Assembly (NCBI GenBank): GCA_018268465.1
Contig: JAFDWN010000023.1
Coordinates: 1 to 64,000 of the forward strand
DNA length: 64,000 nt
Source of the DNA: Actinomycetota bacterium
GTDB taxonomy: Bacteria; Actinomycetota; Actinomycetes; Mycobacteriales; Mycobacteriaceae
Reading direction: 5' to 3'
Shown here: piece by piece, positions 37,597 to 47,102 of the stretch
How positions within the stretch are numbered: position 1 is the first letter of the stretch
How the letters are laid out: the number at the start of each line of letters is the position of its first letter
The notes under the pieces: model-generated
The model's database searches: none
The model's input: only the letters and a program-made list of their open reading frames with translations
What the model was told of the DNA's origin: nothing
Program-made: the position numbers and the translations under genes

Positions 37597-39195
37597 ATGT
37601 CCGTCCTGAATTCAGACGTCGACCGCGCCGCGCCGACGTACCTCGCCAACTACGAGGCTCAATCGGCGGCGGTTGCCGCCCTCGACGAACAGCTCGAACG
37701 GGTGGCCGCCGGCGGCGGCGCCCGCTACGTACAACGTCACCACGACCGCGGTCGGTTGCTGGCGCGCGAACGTATCGAACTGCTCGTCGACCGCGACGCG
37801 CCGTTCATGGAACTATCGGCGCTGGCCGCCTGGGGCACCGAGTTCAACGTCGGGGCCGCCATCGTGACCGGGATCGGAGTGGTCTCGGGAATCGAATGCG
37901 TGATCATCGCCCACGACCCCACCGTGCGCGGCGGCACCATGAACCCCTACACCCTGCGCAAGAACCTGCGTGCACTCGAGATCGCCCGGGTCAACCGGCT
38001 ACCGGTGATGTACCTCGTCGAGTCGGGGGGCGCCGACCTGCCCACACAATCCGAACTCTTCGTGCACGCCGGGCGCATCTTCCGCGACTTGACCGAACTG
38101 TCCGCGATGGGCATTCCCAGTGTGGCTCTGGTGTTCGGGAACTCGACGGCCGGCGGCGCCTACGTGCCCGGCATGTGCGACTACGCCGTGCTCGTCGACC
38201 ATCAGGCCAAGGTGTTCCTCGGTGGGCCGCCGCTGGTCAAGATGGCCACCGGTGAAGATGCCGACGACGAGGAACTCGGTGGCGCCGACATGCACACCAG
38301 GGTGTCGGGGCTGGGCGACTACTTCGCCGTCGACGAGGTCGACGCCATCCGCATCGGCCGCGACATCGCCGCGCACCTGAACTGGCGCAAACTCGGTCCG
38401 GGCCCGACTCATCCGGTCGACGAGCCGCTCTACGATCAGGACGAGCTCCTGGGCATCGCCTCCGGAGACACCCGGATTCCGTTCGACCCGCGTGAGGTGA
38501 TCGCGCGCGTCGTCGACGGCTCGCGATTCTCCGAGTACAAGCCGCGCTGGGGCACCAGCCTCGCGACCGGATGGGCGTCGATCCACGGCTTCCCGGTCGG
38601 CATCCTGGCCAATACCCGCGGTGTGCTGTTCAGCGAAGAGTCCAAGAAGGCAACCGAATTCATCCTGCTCGCCAACCAAACCGACACTCCGCTCATCTTC
38701 TTGCAGAACGTCACCGGGTTCATGGTCGGCACCGACTACGAGCAGGGCGGGATCATCAAGGACGGCGCCAAGATGATCAATGCCGTCACCAACAGCACGG
38801 TTCCGCACATCACCGTCAACATGGGGGGCTCGTTCGGTGCCGGCAACTACGGCATGTCCGGACGCGCGTACGACCCGCGGTTCATGTTCACCTGGGTCAA
38901 CGCGAAGCTCGCCGTGATGGGCGCCCAGCAATTGGCCGGCGTGTTGTCGATCGTGGGCAAGGCGGCCGCCCAGGCGGCCGGCCGGGAGTTCGACCACGAG
39001 GCCGACGCCCAGCGCACCGCCGACATCGAGGAACAGATCGAGCGGGAGTCGCACGCATTCTTCGTCTCCGCGCGCATCTACGACGACGGCGTGATCGACC
39101 CCCGCGACACCCGCTCGGTGCTGGGCATGTCCCTCTCTGCGGCCCATTCCAATGTCGTGGCGGGACGCCGCGGCTTCGGCGTCTTCAGGATGTGA
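37597..39195 (+). CDS. Acyl-CoA carboxylase beta subunit (methylcrotonyl/geranyl-CoA type)
   Basis: A 532-residue carboxyltransferase that moves CO2 from carboxybiotin to an acyl-CoA. The two crotonase-fold halves are visible: NSTAGGAYVPGMCDYAVLVDHQAKVFLGGPPLVK in the first and FGAGNYGMSGRAYDPRFMFTWVNAKLAVMG in the second. The type is that of methylcrotonyl-CoA and geranyl-CoA carboxylases. ATG at 37597 has AGAGGA upstream; a GTG at 37582 is an alternative. Followed within 7 bases by the alpha subunit. Confidence 0.92.
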   Translation: MSVLNSDVDRAAPTYLANYEAQSAAVAALDEQLERVAAGGGARYVQRHHDRGRLLARERIELLVDRDAPFMELSALAAWGTEFNVGAAIVTGIGVVSGIECVIIAHDPTVRGGTMNPYTLRKNLRALEIARVNRLPVMYLVESGGADLPTQSELFVHAGRIFRDLTELSAMGIPSVALVFGNSTAGGAYVPGMCDYAVLVDHQAKVFLGGPPLVKMATGEDADDEELGGADMHTRVSGLGDYFAVDEVDAIRIGRDIAAHLNWRKLGPGPTHPVDEPLYDQDELLGIASGDTRIPFDPREVIARVVDGSRFSEYKPRWGTSLATGWASIHGFPVGILANTRGVLFSEESKKATEFILLANQTDTPLIFLQNVTGFMVGTDYEQGGIIKDGAKMINAVTNSTVPHITVNMGGSFGAGNYGMSGRAYDPRFMFTWVNAKLAVMGAQQLAGVLSIVGKAAAQAAGREFDHEADAQRTADIEEQIERESHAFFVSARIYDDGVIDPRDTRSVLGMSLSAAHSNVVAGRRGFGVFRM

Positions 39196-39202
39196 GAACA
39201 CC

Positions 39203-41191
39203 GTGATCACAAAGCTACTCATCGCCAACCGCGGCGAAATCGCGGCGCGGATCATTCGCACCGCGCACCAGATGGATATCACCACCGTCGCGCTGTACTC
39301 CGACGCCGACCGTGACATGCCCTACGTCGACGCTGCCGACGAATCGGTGCACCTGCCGGGCAGTGCACCCGCCGATACCTACCTGCGGGCCGACGCAGTG
39401 CTGGCGGCAGCCGCGCGCACCGGCGCCGACGCTCTGCACCCCGGATACGGATTCCTCTCGGAGAACGCCGATTTCGCACAAGCCTGCGGCGATGCCGGGG
39501 TCATATTCGTCGGCCCAAGTCCGGCGGCCATCAGGGCCATGGGTTCCAAGATCGCCGCCAAGGAACTGATGGCGTCCGCCGGAGTGCCCGTGCTGCCCGG
39601 CGTCACCGTGGAATCCGACGCCGACGCCGATCCCGCCCATCTCACCGCGGCCGCGGCGGGTATCGGATATCCGATCTTGGTCAAGGCGGCATTCGGCGGT
39701 GGTGGCCGCGGCATGCGCATCGTCACCGACTCCGCCGGCCTCGTCGAAGCCGTGGCAAGCGCACGACGCGAGGCCGCCTCGGCGTTCGGTGACGGAACCG
39801 TGTTCCTGGAGAAGTTCGTCGAATCCCCGCGCCACATCGAAGTGCAGATCTTCGGCGACCGCCACGGCACCGTCGTCCACCTCGGCGAACGCGAATGCTC
39901 CATTCAACGGCGCTACCAGAAGATCATCGAAGAGGCGCCGTCGACCGCCGTGGACGAGGCCCTGCGGGACGAACTCGGCCGTGCCGCGGTCGCGGCGGGA
40001 AAGGCGCTGGCCTACGAGGGCGCCGGAACCGTCGAGTTCGTCATGGCCCGCGACGGGTCGTTCTTCTTCCTCGAAGTCAACACCCGCCTGCAGGTCGAGC
40101 ATCCGGTCACCGAGCTCGTCACCGGCATCGACCTGGTCCGCGCGCAGCTCCTCGTCGCCGACGGGCAGGCGCTCCCCGAGGAGATGCTGAACACCACTGC
40201 GCGGGGCCACGCGATCGAAGTTCGCCTCTACGCCGAGGATGTCGCCGCGGGGTTCATCCCGTCCTCGGGCACCCTGACAACCCTGGAGTTCGCCGCACTC
40301 CCCGGTATCCGGATCGACACCGGATACCGTTCGGGTTCGCAGGTCAGCACCCACTACGACCCGATGCTCGCGAAGGTCATCGCCCACGGCGACACCCGAG
40401 CGGACGCCAGCAGCCTGCTCGCCCGGACATTGCGCGCATCGCGGATCCACGGCGTGGCGACCAACCGCGACCTGCTCGTCGGGATTCTGCGTGAGCCGGA
40501 ATTCCGCTCCGGCGCCATCGATACCGGATATCTCGACCGTCACGATCCGGCGGCGCTGGCCGGCACCGGCGATCCTTCGGCGCCGTCGGTACACGCCGTG
40601 GCGGCGGCCATATCGGCACAGGCGGAGCGTCGCGCCCAGGCGCCGGCGCTTCCCACGCTGCCGTCGGGGTGGCGCACGCTCTGCAGCGCACCACAGCGGG
40701 TCGCCTTCCGGCATGGCGAGAACGACCTGCACGTCAGCTACCGATTCGAGCGCTCCGCGCTGAGCGTCACCGTCAACGACTGGCGGCCCCGGGTGCGGCT
40801 GATCGGTGTCGCCCCCGGCACGGTCGACATGGTCGTCGACGGAGTGCGACGCCGGTACCGGGTGAATCGTTGCGGTCCCGAGTATTTCGTCGACAGCTCG
40901 CTGGGCTCCACGGTTTTCGGCGAAGTCCCGCGCTTTCCCGAACCCGGCTCGGTACAGGAGTCGGGTTCCCTCCTGGCGCCGATGCCCGGCTCCGTCGTGC
41001 GGATCGAGGTGATCGAGGGCGAGACCGTCAAGGCGGGCACACCGATCGTCGTCCTGGAGGCCATGAAGATGGAGCACACCGTGCGCGCGCCGGTGGCGGG
41101 CGTCGTCGCGACGGTGCTCGTGGGCACGGGCGACCAGGTCGACTCCGGCCAAGTGCTCGCGGTGCTCAGCGATGCGGACGACACCGCATGA
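39203..41191 (+). CDS. Acyl-CoA carboxylase alpha subunit (biotin carboxylase and biotin carrier)
   Basis: A 662-residue protein with biotin carboxylase (about 1-445; LLIANRGEIAARIIRTA, GGGGRGMR, LEVNTRLQVEHPVTE), a linker domain, and a biotinyl carrier domain with the biotin-accepting K622 in VLEAMKMEH. The GTG at 39203 is the conserved start. With the beta subunit it forms a complete carboxylase of the AccA1/AccD1, LiuD/LiuB or AtuF/AtuC type. Confidence 0.94.
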   Translation: MITKLLIANRGEIAARIIRTAHQMDITTVALYSDADRDMPYVDAADESVHLPGSAPADTYLRADAVLAAAARTGADALHPGYGFLSENADFAQACGDAGVIFVGPSPAAIRAMGSKIAAKELMASAGVPVLPGVTVESDADADPAHLTAAAAGIGYPILVKAAFGGGGRGMRIVTDSAGLVEAVASARREAASAFGDGTVFLEKFVESPRHIEVQIFGDRHGTVVHLGERECSIQRRYQKIIEEAPSTAVDEALRDELGRAAVAAGKALAYEGAGTVEFVMARDGSFFFLEVNTRLQVEHPVTELVTGIDLVRAQLLVADGQALPEEMLNTTARGHAIEVRLYAEDVAAGFIPSSGTLTTLEFAALPGIRIDTGYRSGSQVSTHYDPMLAKVIAHGDTRADASSLLARTLRASRIHGVATNRDLLVGILREPEFRSGAIDTGYLDRHDPAALAGTGDPSAPSVHAVAAAISAQAERRAQAPALPTLPSGWRTLCSAPQRVAFRHGENDLHVSYRFERSALSVTVNDWRPRVRLIGVAPGTVDMVVDGVRRRYRVNRCGPEYFVDSSLGSTVFGEVPRFPEPGSVQESGSLLAPMPGSVVRIEVIEGETVKAGTPIVVLEAMKMEHTVRAPVAGVVATVLVGTGDQVDSGQVLAVLSDADDTA

Positions 41192-41222
41192 GCAAGCCGC
41201 GAGAAGCGCAGCGGGATCGCGC

Positions 41223-41981
41223 ATGAGCGTCCACTACGAGGTCCGCCGCGGGGTGGCCTGGCTGACCATCAACCGGCCCGACGCCCGGAACAGCCTCAAC
41301 ACGGCGGTACGTGACGGATTGTTCGACGGTGTACGGACATTCAACGACGACGATTCGGCGAAGGTATTGGTGCTCACCGGCGCCGGAGACAAGGCTTTCT
41401 GCGCCGGCGGTGACCTCAAGGAGATGGCCGAGGCGGGACTGACCATTCCCCCGGTCGATTTCGTGCCGCAGTTCGGCCGCAATATCGAGGTGGCGAAACC
41501 CACCATCGCCGCGGTCAACGGGGTCGCATTCGCCGGGGGCTTCCTGCTGGCCCAGACGTGCGATCTCTGCGTGGCCTCGCGAACCGCGCGGTTCGCGATC
41601 ACCGAGGTGAAGGTCGGTCGCGGCTCGCCGTGGGCGGCGCCCCTGTCGCGGATGATTCCCCGCCGGATCGCCATGGAACTCGTGCTCACGGGCGCCCCGC
41701 TGTCGGCCGAGCGGGCTTACCAGATCGGTTTCGTCAATCGCCTCGTCGCACCCGACGAACTCGTCGAGGTCACCCAGACCATCGCCGAAGGGATCGCCGC
41801 CAACGCGCCGCTGTCGGTCGTGGCGGGGAAACGCACCATGACGCTGACCGACGACCATCCCCTGCGTGAGGCCTACGAGTACGCCGAGAACATCTGGGCA
41901 CCGGTCTATCTCAGCGCCGATGCGCAGGAGGGTATGCAGGCGTTCTCCGAGAAACGTCCCCCCGCATGGAGAGGAGTGTGA
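41223..41981 (+). CDS. Enoyl-CoA hydratase/isomerase 1
   Basis: A 252-residue crotonase-fold protein: oxyanion loops KAFCAGGDLKEM and VNGVAFAGGFLLAQTCDLCVAS. The position after the carboxylase corresponds to methylglutaconyl- or isohexenylglutaconyl-CoA hydratase (LiuC/AtuE). Preceded by a 12-codon mini-ORF (41188-41226) joined by ATGA overlaps to both neighbours. Its stop overlaps the next start as TGATG. Confidence 0.9.
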   Translation: MSVHYEVRRGVAWLTINRPDARNSLNTAVRDGLFDGVRTFNDDDSAKVLVLTGAGDKAFCAGGDLKEMAEAGLTIPPVDFVPQFGRNIEVAKPTIAAVNGVAFAGGFLLAQTCDLCVASRTARFAITEVKVGRGSPWAAPLSRMIPRRIAMELVLTGAPLSAERAYQIGFVNRLVAPDELVEVTQTIAEGIAANAPLSVVAGKRTMTLTDDHPLREAYEYAENIWAPVYLSADAQEGMQAFSEKRPPAWRGV

Positions 41982-42775
41982 TGGCGCTCGACTATGGCGG
42001 CCTGCTCGCCGACCTGGGCCACGAATCCGACGCGCTCGCCAAAGCGCTGGCCGGGTTGCCCCGCGACCAGTGGGAGCTGCCCACGCCGGCGGCCGGGTGG
42101 AGCATTCGGGATCAGATCTCGCACCTCGCCTTCTTCGACGACGCGGCCCGGCTCGCCATGGCCGATCACGACGGATTCCGGTCCTTCGCCGACGAACTCG
42201 TCGCCGGCGGCATGGACTTTCCCGATCGGGTCGCCGAGCGGTATCGGCAGCTGGCTCCCGCCGATCTGATGAACTGGTTCGCCGAGGCGCGCGGAGGGCT
42301 CCTGACCGAGTTCGGCGCCGAGGATCCCAAACGACGTCTGCCGTGGTTCGGCCCCGACATGAGCGTGGCGTCCTCGGCCACCGCCCGGCTCATGGAGACA
42401 TGGGCGCACAGCCAGGACGTCTACGACGCCATCGGCGTGGCGCATCCGCCCAGTCCGGGCCTGCGTAGCATCGCCCACCTCGGCGTGGCGACCTTCGCCT
42501 TCGCCCACATCCTCAATGGTCTGGAGGTTCCCCGGGATCCGGTGCGGGTCGAGTTGGAGTCGCCCGACGGCGAATCATGGCACTGGGGTCCGCCCGAAGC
42601 CGACAATCGGGTGTGCGGCCCGGCCCTGCACTTCGTGCTGACCGTCACCCAGCGCCGGCACTGGACGGAGACGGACCTGACCGCCCACGGTGCGGTCGCC
42701 CGCTCCTGGCTGGATATCGCCCAGGCGTTCGCGGGTGCACCGAGTCGGCGACCGGCACGGGCGGTCCGCCCATGA
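41981..42775 (+). CDS. TIGR03084-type metal-binding protein (DinB/maleylpyruvate isomerase-like)
   Basis: A 264-residue protein with a DinB-like four-helix bundle: WSIRDQISHLAFFDD, METWAHSQDVYDAIG and TFAFAHILNGLE provide three spaced His residues for a metal. The actinobacterial family occurs beside AtuA proteins; biochemical role unknown. The ATG at 41981 has AGAGGAG upstream and is preferred to 41966. ATGA overlap with the AtuA gene. Confidence 0.82.
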   Translation: MALDYGGLLADLGHESDALAKALAGLPRDQWELPTPAAGWSIRDQISHLAFFDDAARLAMADHDGFRSFADELVAGGMDFPDRVAERYRQLAPADLMNWFAEARGGLLTEFGAEDPKRRLPWFGPDMSVASSATARLMETWAHSQDVYDAIGVAHPPSPGLRSIAHLGVATFAFAHILNGLEVPRDPVRVELESPDGESWHWGPPEADNRVCGPALHFVLTVTQRRHWTETDLTAHGAVARSWLDIAQAFAGAPSRRPARAVRP

Positions 42776-44532
42776 GGCGGCCGGTTCGCATCGGCAACGC
42801 ATCGGCGTTCTACGGAGATCGATTGGGTGCCATGCGCGCGCTGGTCGACGGTGCCGACGTCGACGTCATCACCGGCGACTACCTCGCCGAACTCACCATG
42901 CTCATCCTGTGGAAGGCCAAGCGCAAGGATCCCGAAACCGGCTACGCCCACACGTTTCTCCGCCAGTTCGGCGACGTCGTCGCCGACTGCGCGCGACGCG
43001 GGATCAAGATCGTCGTCAACGCGGGTGGACTCAACCCGGCCGCGCTGGCGTCGCGGGTGCGCGCCCTGGCGCAGGAGGCGGGCACACCGCTCGGTGTCGC
43101 CCACGTCGAGGGCGACGACTTGATCGGGCGCCTGGACGAAATACGTTCTCGGGGAATACAGTTCGATCATCTCGATACCGGCGCCACGCTGGCCGGCGCG
43201 GGAGCGCAACCGGTCACCGCCAACGCGTATCTGGGCGGATGGGGTATCGCCGCGGCCCTGAGGCGGGGTGCCGACGTGGTGGTCACCGGGCGGGTCACCG
43301 ACGCCGCGCTGGTGGTCGGCGCCGGCGCGTGGTGGCACAACTGGAACCGCACGGATTACGACGCGCTGGCGGGCGCGGTCGCGGCGGGCCACGTCATCGA
43401 GTGCGGTCCGCAGGCGACGGGAGGCAACTACTCCCAGATGCAGGAGATCGCCGACCGGCGATATCCGGGCTCGCCCATCGCCGAACTGGCTCACGACGGC
43501 AGTTTCGTGATCACGAAACCTGCCGGTACCGGCGGCGCCGTCACCCCGGGCACCGTCACCGCGCAGTTGCTCTACGAAGTCGCTGCACCGGCCTACGCCA
43601 ATCCCGACGTGGTCGCCCATTTCGACACCCTGTCCGTCATCCAGGACGGACCGGACCGAGTGCGGGTCAGCGGAACGCGGGGTTCGGCACCACCGCCCAC
43701 GCTGAAGGTCGCGATGAACTACATCGGCGGCTTCCGGAATACGATGACCATGGTCCTCACCGGCCTCGACATCGAGGCCAAAGCATCCTGGGCGGTCGAC
43801 GAACTCTTCGAGATCCTCGGCGGCCGGGACCGTTTCGACAGTGTGGACATCCAGCTGCTGCGCTACGACAGACCGGAGCCGGCGTCCTACGACGAGGCGA
43901 CCGCGCATCTGCGGGTGACCGTCAAGGACCGCGACCGCGCCAAGGTGGACCGTGCATTCTCCAACGCGGTCGTGGAACTCTACGTGGCCGGCTATCCGGG
44001 TTTCCACACCACCTCACCTCCGTCGTCGGCGACCGAATTCGGGGTGTACTGGCCGACACTCGTACCGACTGCCGAAGTCCGCCATCTGGTGGTCCACAGC
44101 GACGGCTCCCGCGAGACGATCCCACACCCCGCCGATGTGGCCGATCTGCCGCCGACGCGGGTATCGGTACCCGCCGCCGCCGATGCCGACTTCGGCCCCA
44201 CGTCCCGGCGCCCGCTGGGATGTGTGGCGGCCGCGCGCTCCGGGGATAAAGGCGGCAACGCCAACGTCGGGATATGGACCGACACCGACGAACGCTGGGA
44301 CTGGCTGCGGACCCACCTGACGGTGGCCACGCTGCGCGCCCTGGTACCGGAGACGGCGGGGCTGGACGTTCGCCGCTTCGAATACCCCAACCTGCGGGCG
44401 CTCAATTTCGTGATCGCCGGTTTTCTCGGCGAGGGCGTCGCATCGTGCCCGAAGACCGATCCGCAGGCCAAAGCCCTCGGGGAATACGTGCGCGCGCGCT
44501 ACACCGACATCCCGGACAAGTTGGTCCCGTGA
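42772..44532 (+). CDS. AtuA-family protein (acyclic terpene utilisation)
   Basis: A 586-residue protein with the AtuA core (about 1-445; RPVRIGNASAFYGDRLGAM, NAGGLNPAALASRVR, VTGRVTDAALVVG, ECGPQATGGNYSQM) and a C-terminal domain (GCVAAARSGDKGGNANVGIW ... PNLRALNFVI). AtuA is required for citronellol and geraniol growth in Pseudomonas, but its reaction is not established. ATGA from the TIGR03084 gene and GTGA to the acyl-CoA dehydrogenase. Its presence separates this operon from a plain leucine pathway. Confidence 0.88.
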   Translation: MRRPVRIGNASAFYGDRLGAMRALVDGADVDVITGDYLAELTMLILWKAKRKDPETGYAHTFLRQFGDVVADCARRGIKIVVNAGGLNPAALASRVRALAQEAGTPLGVAHVEGDDLIGRLDEIRSRGIQFDHLDTGATLAGAGAQPVTANAYLGGWGIAAALRRGADVVVTGRVTDAALVVGAGAWWHNWNRTDYDALAGAVAAGHVIECGPQATGGNYSQMQEIADRRYPGSPIAELAHDGSFVITKPAGTGGAVTPGTVTAQLLYEVAAPAYANPDVVAHFDTLSVIQDGPDRVRVSGTRGSAPPPTLKVAMNYIGGFRNTMTMVLTGLDIEAKASWAVDELFEILGGRDRFDSVDIQLLRYDRPEPASYDEATAHLRVTVKDRDRAKVDRAFSNAVVELYVAGYPGFHTTSPPSSATEFGVYWPTLVPTAEVRHLVVHSDGSRETIPHPADVADLPPTRVSVPAAADADFGPTSRRPLGCVAAARSGDKGGNANVGIWTDTDERWDWLRTHLTVATLRALVPETAGLDVRRFEYPNLRALNFVIAGFLGEGVASCPKTDPQAKALGEYVRARYTDIPDKLVP

Positions 44533-45668
44533 CGGACTTCACCGAAGCGCCGGAGCACCGTGACCTGCGTGCCGCGGTCGCCGCCGTGACCCGCAGATAC
44601 GGCGACGACTACTTCTCCTCGCGCGCAGCGTGTCACGAACCCACCACCGAAATCTGGCGCGACCTCGCCGATCACGGCTTCATCGGCATCAACCTGCCCC
44701 CGGAACACGGCGGCGGGGGCGCGGGCATATCCGAGTTGGCGATCGTGTGCGAGGAGACCGCGGCCAACGGCTGCCCGTTGCTGTTGCTGCTGGTGTCCTG
44801 CGCCATCTCCGGTGAACTCATCGCCCGGTACGGCAGCGCCGAGCAGAAGCGGGAATGGCTGCCCCGCATGGCATCCGGTGACACGAAGGTCGTCTTCGCG
44901 ATCACCGAACCCGACGCCGGTTCGAACACGCGCCAGCTCGCCACCACCGCCGTTCGCGTCGGCGCGGACTATCTCGTCAACGGGTCGAAGTACTACATCT
45001 CCGGTGTGGACGAAGCGGCGGCACTGATCGTCGTCACTCGCACCTCACCCGAAAAGCTGTCGCTGTTGCTGGTCCCCACCGACGCGCCCGGTCTCACCAC
45101 ACACCGCTTGCCGGTGGGCATCAGCGTGCCCGAGAAGCAGTACACGTTGCACTTCGACAATGTGCGTGTTCCCGCCTCGAGCCTCATCGGTACCGAACAC
45201 GAAGGCTTCCAGCAGGTATTCGACGGGCTCAACCCCGAGCGGATCACCGGTGCTGCGGTCTGTGTAGGCATCGGCCGCCACGCCGTGGGCAAGGGTGTCG
45301 AGTATGCCCGCAGCCGCAGCGTGTGGGGACAGCCGATCGGTGCGCACCAGGCCATCGCCCACCCGCTGGCGCAGGCCAGAATTGCGGTGGACCTGGCCGC
45401 GCTGGCGACGACCAGGGCCGCGTGGCTGTACGACCAGGGCGCCCCGGCGGGCGAGGCGGCCAACGTCGCGAAGTACGCGGCCGCGGACGCCGCGCTGGCA
45501 GCCGTCGACCACGTCATCCAATTGCACGGCGGCAATGGACTTTCCGCGGAGTTCGGCCTCGTTCCGCAGTGGGGACTGGCCCGTCTGCTCCGCATCGCGC
45601 CGGTGAGCCGGGAGATGATCCTGAACTACGTCGCCCAGCACAGCCTGGCGCTGCCCCGGTCCTACTGA
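44529..45668 (+). CDS. Acyl-CoA dehydrogenase (AtuD/FadE-like)
   Basis: A 379-residue flavoprotein dehydrogenase: GFIGINLPPEHGGGGAGISELAIVCEE, VFAITEPDAGSNTRQL, RSVWGQPIGAHQAIAHPLAQA, and QLHGGNGLSAEFGLVPQWGLARLLRIAPVSREM. It would introduce the double bond needed before carboxylation. The GTG at 44529 overlaps the AtuA stop as GTGA. Confidence 0.92.
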   Translation: MTDFTEAPEHRDLRAAVAAVTRRYGDDYFSSRAACHEPTTEIWRDLADHGFIGINLPPEHGGGGAGISELAIVCEETAANGCPLLLLLVSCAISGELIARYGSAEQKREWLPRMASGDTKVVFAITEPDAGSNTRQLATTAVRVGADYLVNGSKYYISGVDEAAALIVVTRTSPEKLSLLLVPTDAPGLTTHRLPVGISVPEKQYTLHFDNVRVPASSLIGTEHEGFQQVFDGLNPERITGAAVCVGIGRHAVGKGVEYARSRSVWGQPIGAHQAIAHPLAQARIAVDLAALATTRAAWLYDQGAPAGEAANVAKYAAADAALAAVDHVIQLHGGNGLSAEFGLVPQWGLARLLRIAPVSREMILNYVAQHSLALPRSY

Positions 45669-45674
45669 CTCACC

Positions 45675-46448
45675 GTGAACGGAGTATCCGCTGTGCTGAC
45701 GATCAGCGACGACAACCACGTGCGCACCCTGACCCTGGCGCGGCCCGAAGCGCTCAACGCGTTCAACGAAGCGCTCTACGACGCGACCACGATCGCGTTG
45801 CGCGAGGCCGCCGCCGACGACGATGTGGCCGTCGTCCTGCTCACCGGCACCGGTCGTGCATTCAGCGCGGGCACCGACCTGGTCGAGATGCACCACCGGG
45901 TCAGCGGAGGTGCGTTCACCGCCGGCGAGTACGGATTCGCCGGACTCATCGACGCGCTGATCGCATTCCCCAAGCCGCTGGTGTGCGCGGTCAACGGCGT
46001 CGGGGTCGGCATCGGCACGACGATCCTCGGCTTCGCCGATCTCGTGTTCATGTCCAGCGCCGCGCGGCTGCGCTGTCCGTTCACCAGTCTGGGCCTCGCA
46101 CCCGAGGCCGCATCGTCGTATCTGCTGCCCGGACTGGTCGGCAGGCAGAACGCCGCGTGGCTGTTGATGTCCTCGGAGTGGATCGACGCCGAGGAGGCCC
46201 GGGCGATGGGACTGGTGTGGAAGGTGTGCGCCCCGGACGACCTGCAGGCGGAGGCCATGCGGCACGCCAGGTTGCTTGCATCGCGACCGCTGCCGAGTCT
46301 GATCGCGGTCAAACGTGCCCTGGCGGCCCCCCACGTGGCGGCGACCCGAGCCGCCTTCGAGCGGGAGAACGCCGCCATCGATGACCTGCTGGGGTCACCG
46401 GCGGCGGCAGCGGCACTGGCCGGCTTCAGCGCTCGCACGTCCGGCTGA
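45675..46448 (+). CDS. Enoyl-CoA hydratase/isomerase 2
   Basis: A 257-residue crotonase-fold protein with GRAFSAGTDLVEM and VNGVGVGIGTTILGFADLVFM. The GTG at 45675 is used. It ends the carboxylase operon; a GC-rich hairpin (GCCGGC-TGA-GCCGGC, 46449-46463) directly follows the stop. It is closer to the ECI/delta-isomerase style of crotonase than to classical hydratases in its catalytic loop, so either activity is possible. Confidence 0.9.
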   Translation: MNGVSAVLTISDDNHVRTLTLARPEALNAFNEALYDATTIALREAAADDDVAVVLLTGTGRAFSAGTDLVEMHHRVSGGAFTAGEYGFAGLIDALIAFPKPLVCAVNGVGVGIGTTILGFADLVFMSSAARLRCPFTSLGLAPEAASSYLLPGLVGRQNAAWLLMSSEWIDAEEARAMGLVWKVCAPDDLQAEAMRHARLLASRPLPSLIAVKRALAAPHVAATRAAFERENAAIDDLLGSPAAAAALAGFSARTSG

Positions 46449-46500
46449 GCCGGCTGAGCCGGCAGCGCCGGCGCGCTCGGGGCGACGGCAGAAAGGCGGA

Positions 46501-47070
46501 TCAGGGAAGGGGCACCCGGTCACGATTGGTCAGCCCCGGCAGGATCAGCGTCAGCCAGCGCGCCCGCGCCGCGGCGGGCTGGCCGGTGGGCGCCGCCGAC
46601 ATCAGCAGGTAGACGTCCGCGACGGTGACGTCGGGGTGGATTTCGCCGCCGGCCTGCCCAGCGGCGATCAGTCTGGCCAGCGCCTCGCCGGCGCGGGCCT
46701 CCGCGGCCTGGTTGCCGTAGTCGGCGCCGAGCGCCTGCGCGGCCGCCTTGATCGCATGATTGGTCGCCGACGCGTCCACCACCCGACTGAGGAAGCCCGC
46801 GACCTCGTTGAACGCCGGGGAGCCTGTCTGTGCCCGGCTCCAGGAAGACTCGGCGTCATCGGCGACCTGGCCGACGAATTCGGCGATCACCGCCTCCACG
46901 AGGTCGGTCTTCGTCGGGAAATGCCGATACAGCGTCCCGACCGCGACGCCCGCGGCTGCGGCGATCTCGTCCATCCCCGCGGCCGACCCGTGCAGCGTGA
47001 TCTGGTCACGCGCGGCATCGAGGATCTTCGTGCGGTTGCGGACGGCGTCAGCACGTTGCGCGCGGGGCAT
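46501..47070 (-). CDS. TetR-family regulator of the adjacent SDR gene
   Basis: A 189-residue TetR protein: TKILDAARDQITLHG, MDEIAAAAGVAVGTLYRHFPTKTDLVEAV, helical C-terminal domain. The ATG at 47068-47070 has GGAG 6 bases upstream and is preferred to 47082. It is divergent from the SDR at 47162, and ATGAAC-N4-GTTCAT lies between them. Confidence 0.88.
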   Translation of the reverse strand: MPRAQRADAVRNRTKILDAARDQITLHGSAAGMDEIAAAAGVAVGTLYRHFPTKTDLVEAVIAEFVGQVADDAESSWSRAQTGSPAFNEVAGFLSRVVDASATNHAIKAAAQALGADYGNQAAEARAGEALARLIAAGQAGGEIHPDVTVADVYLLMSAAPTGQPAAARARWLTLILPGLTNRDRVPLP

Positions 47071-47102
47071 GGTGGTCTCCATCGGGGCCTACTTGCAATA
47101 AC

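Noticed and set aside
37597-41191. Calling the carboxylase a propionyl-CoA carboxylase or the mycolate-type AccD4/AccD5
   Set aside because: The linkage of a separate beta and alpha gene with hydratase, acyl-CoA dehydrogenase and AtuA fits the methylcrotonyl/geranyl-CoA class; the exact substrate is left open.
39215-41224. 669-codon open frame on the minus strand opposite the biotin carboxylase
   Set aside because: Antisense shadow of a strongly conserved gene, with no domain or ribosome site.
46449-46463. GCCGGC-TGA-GCCGGC hairpin between convergent genes as an intrinsic terminator
   Set aside because: No T-run on either side, and GCCGGC is itself a palindrome common in this GC-rich DNA, so the terminator role cannot be supported.
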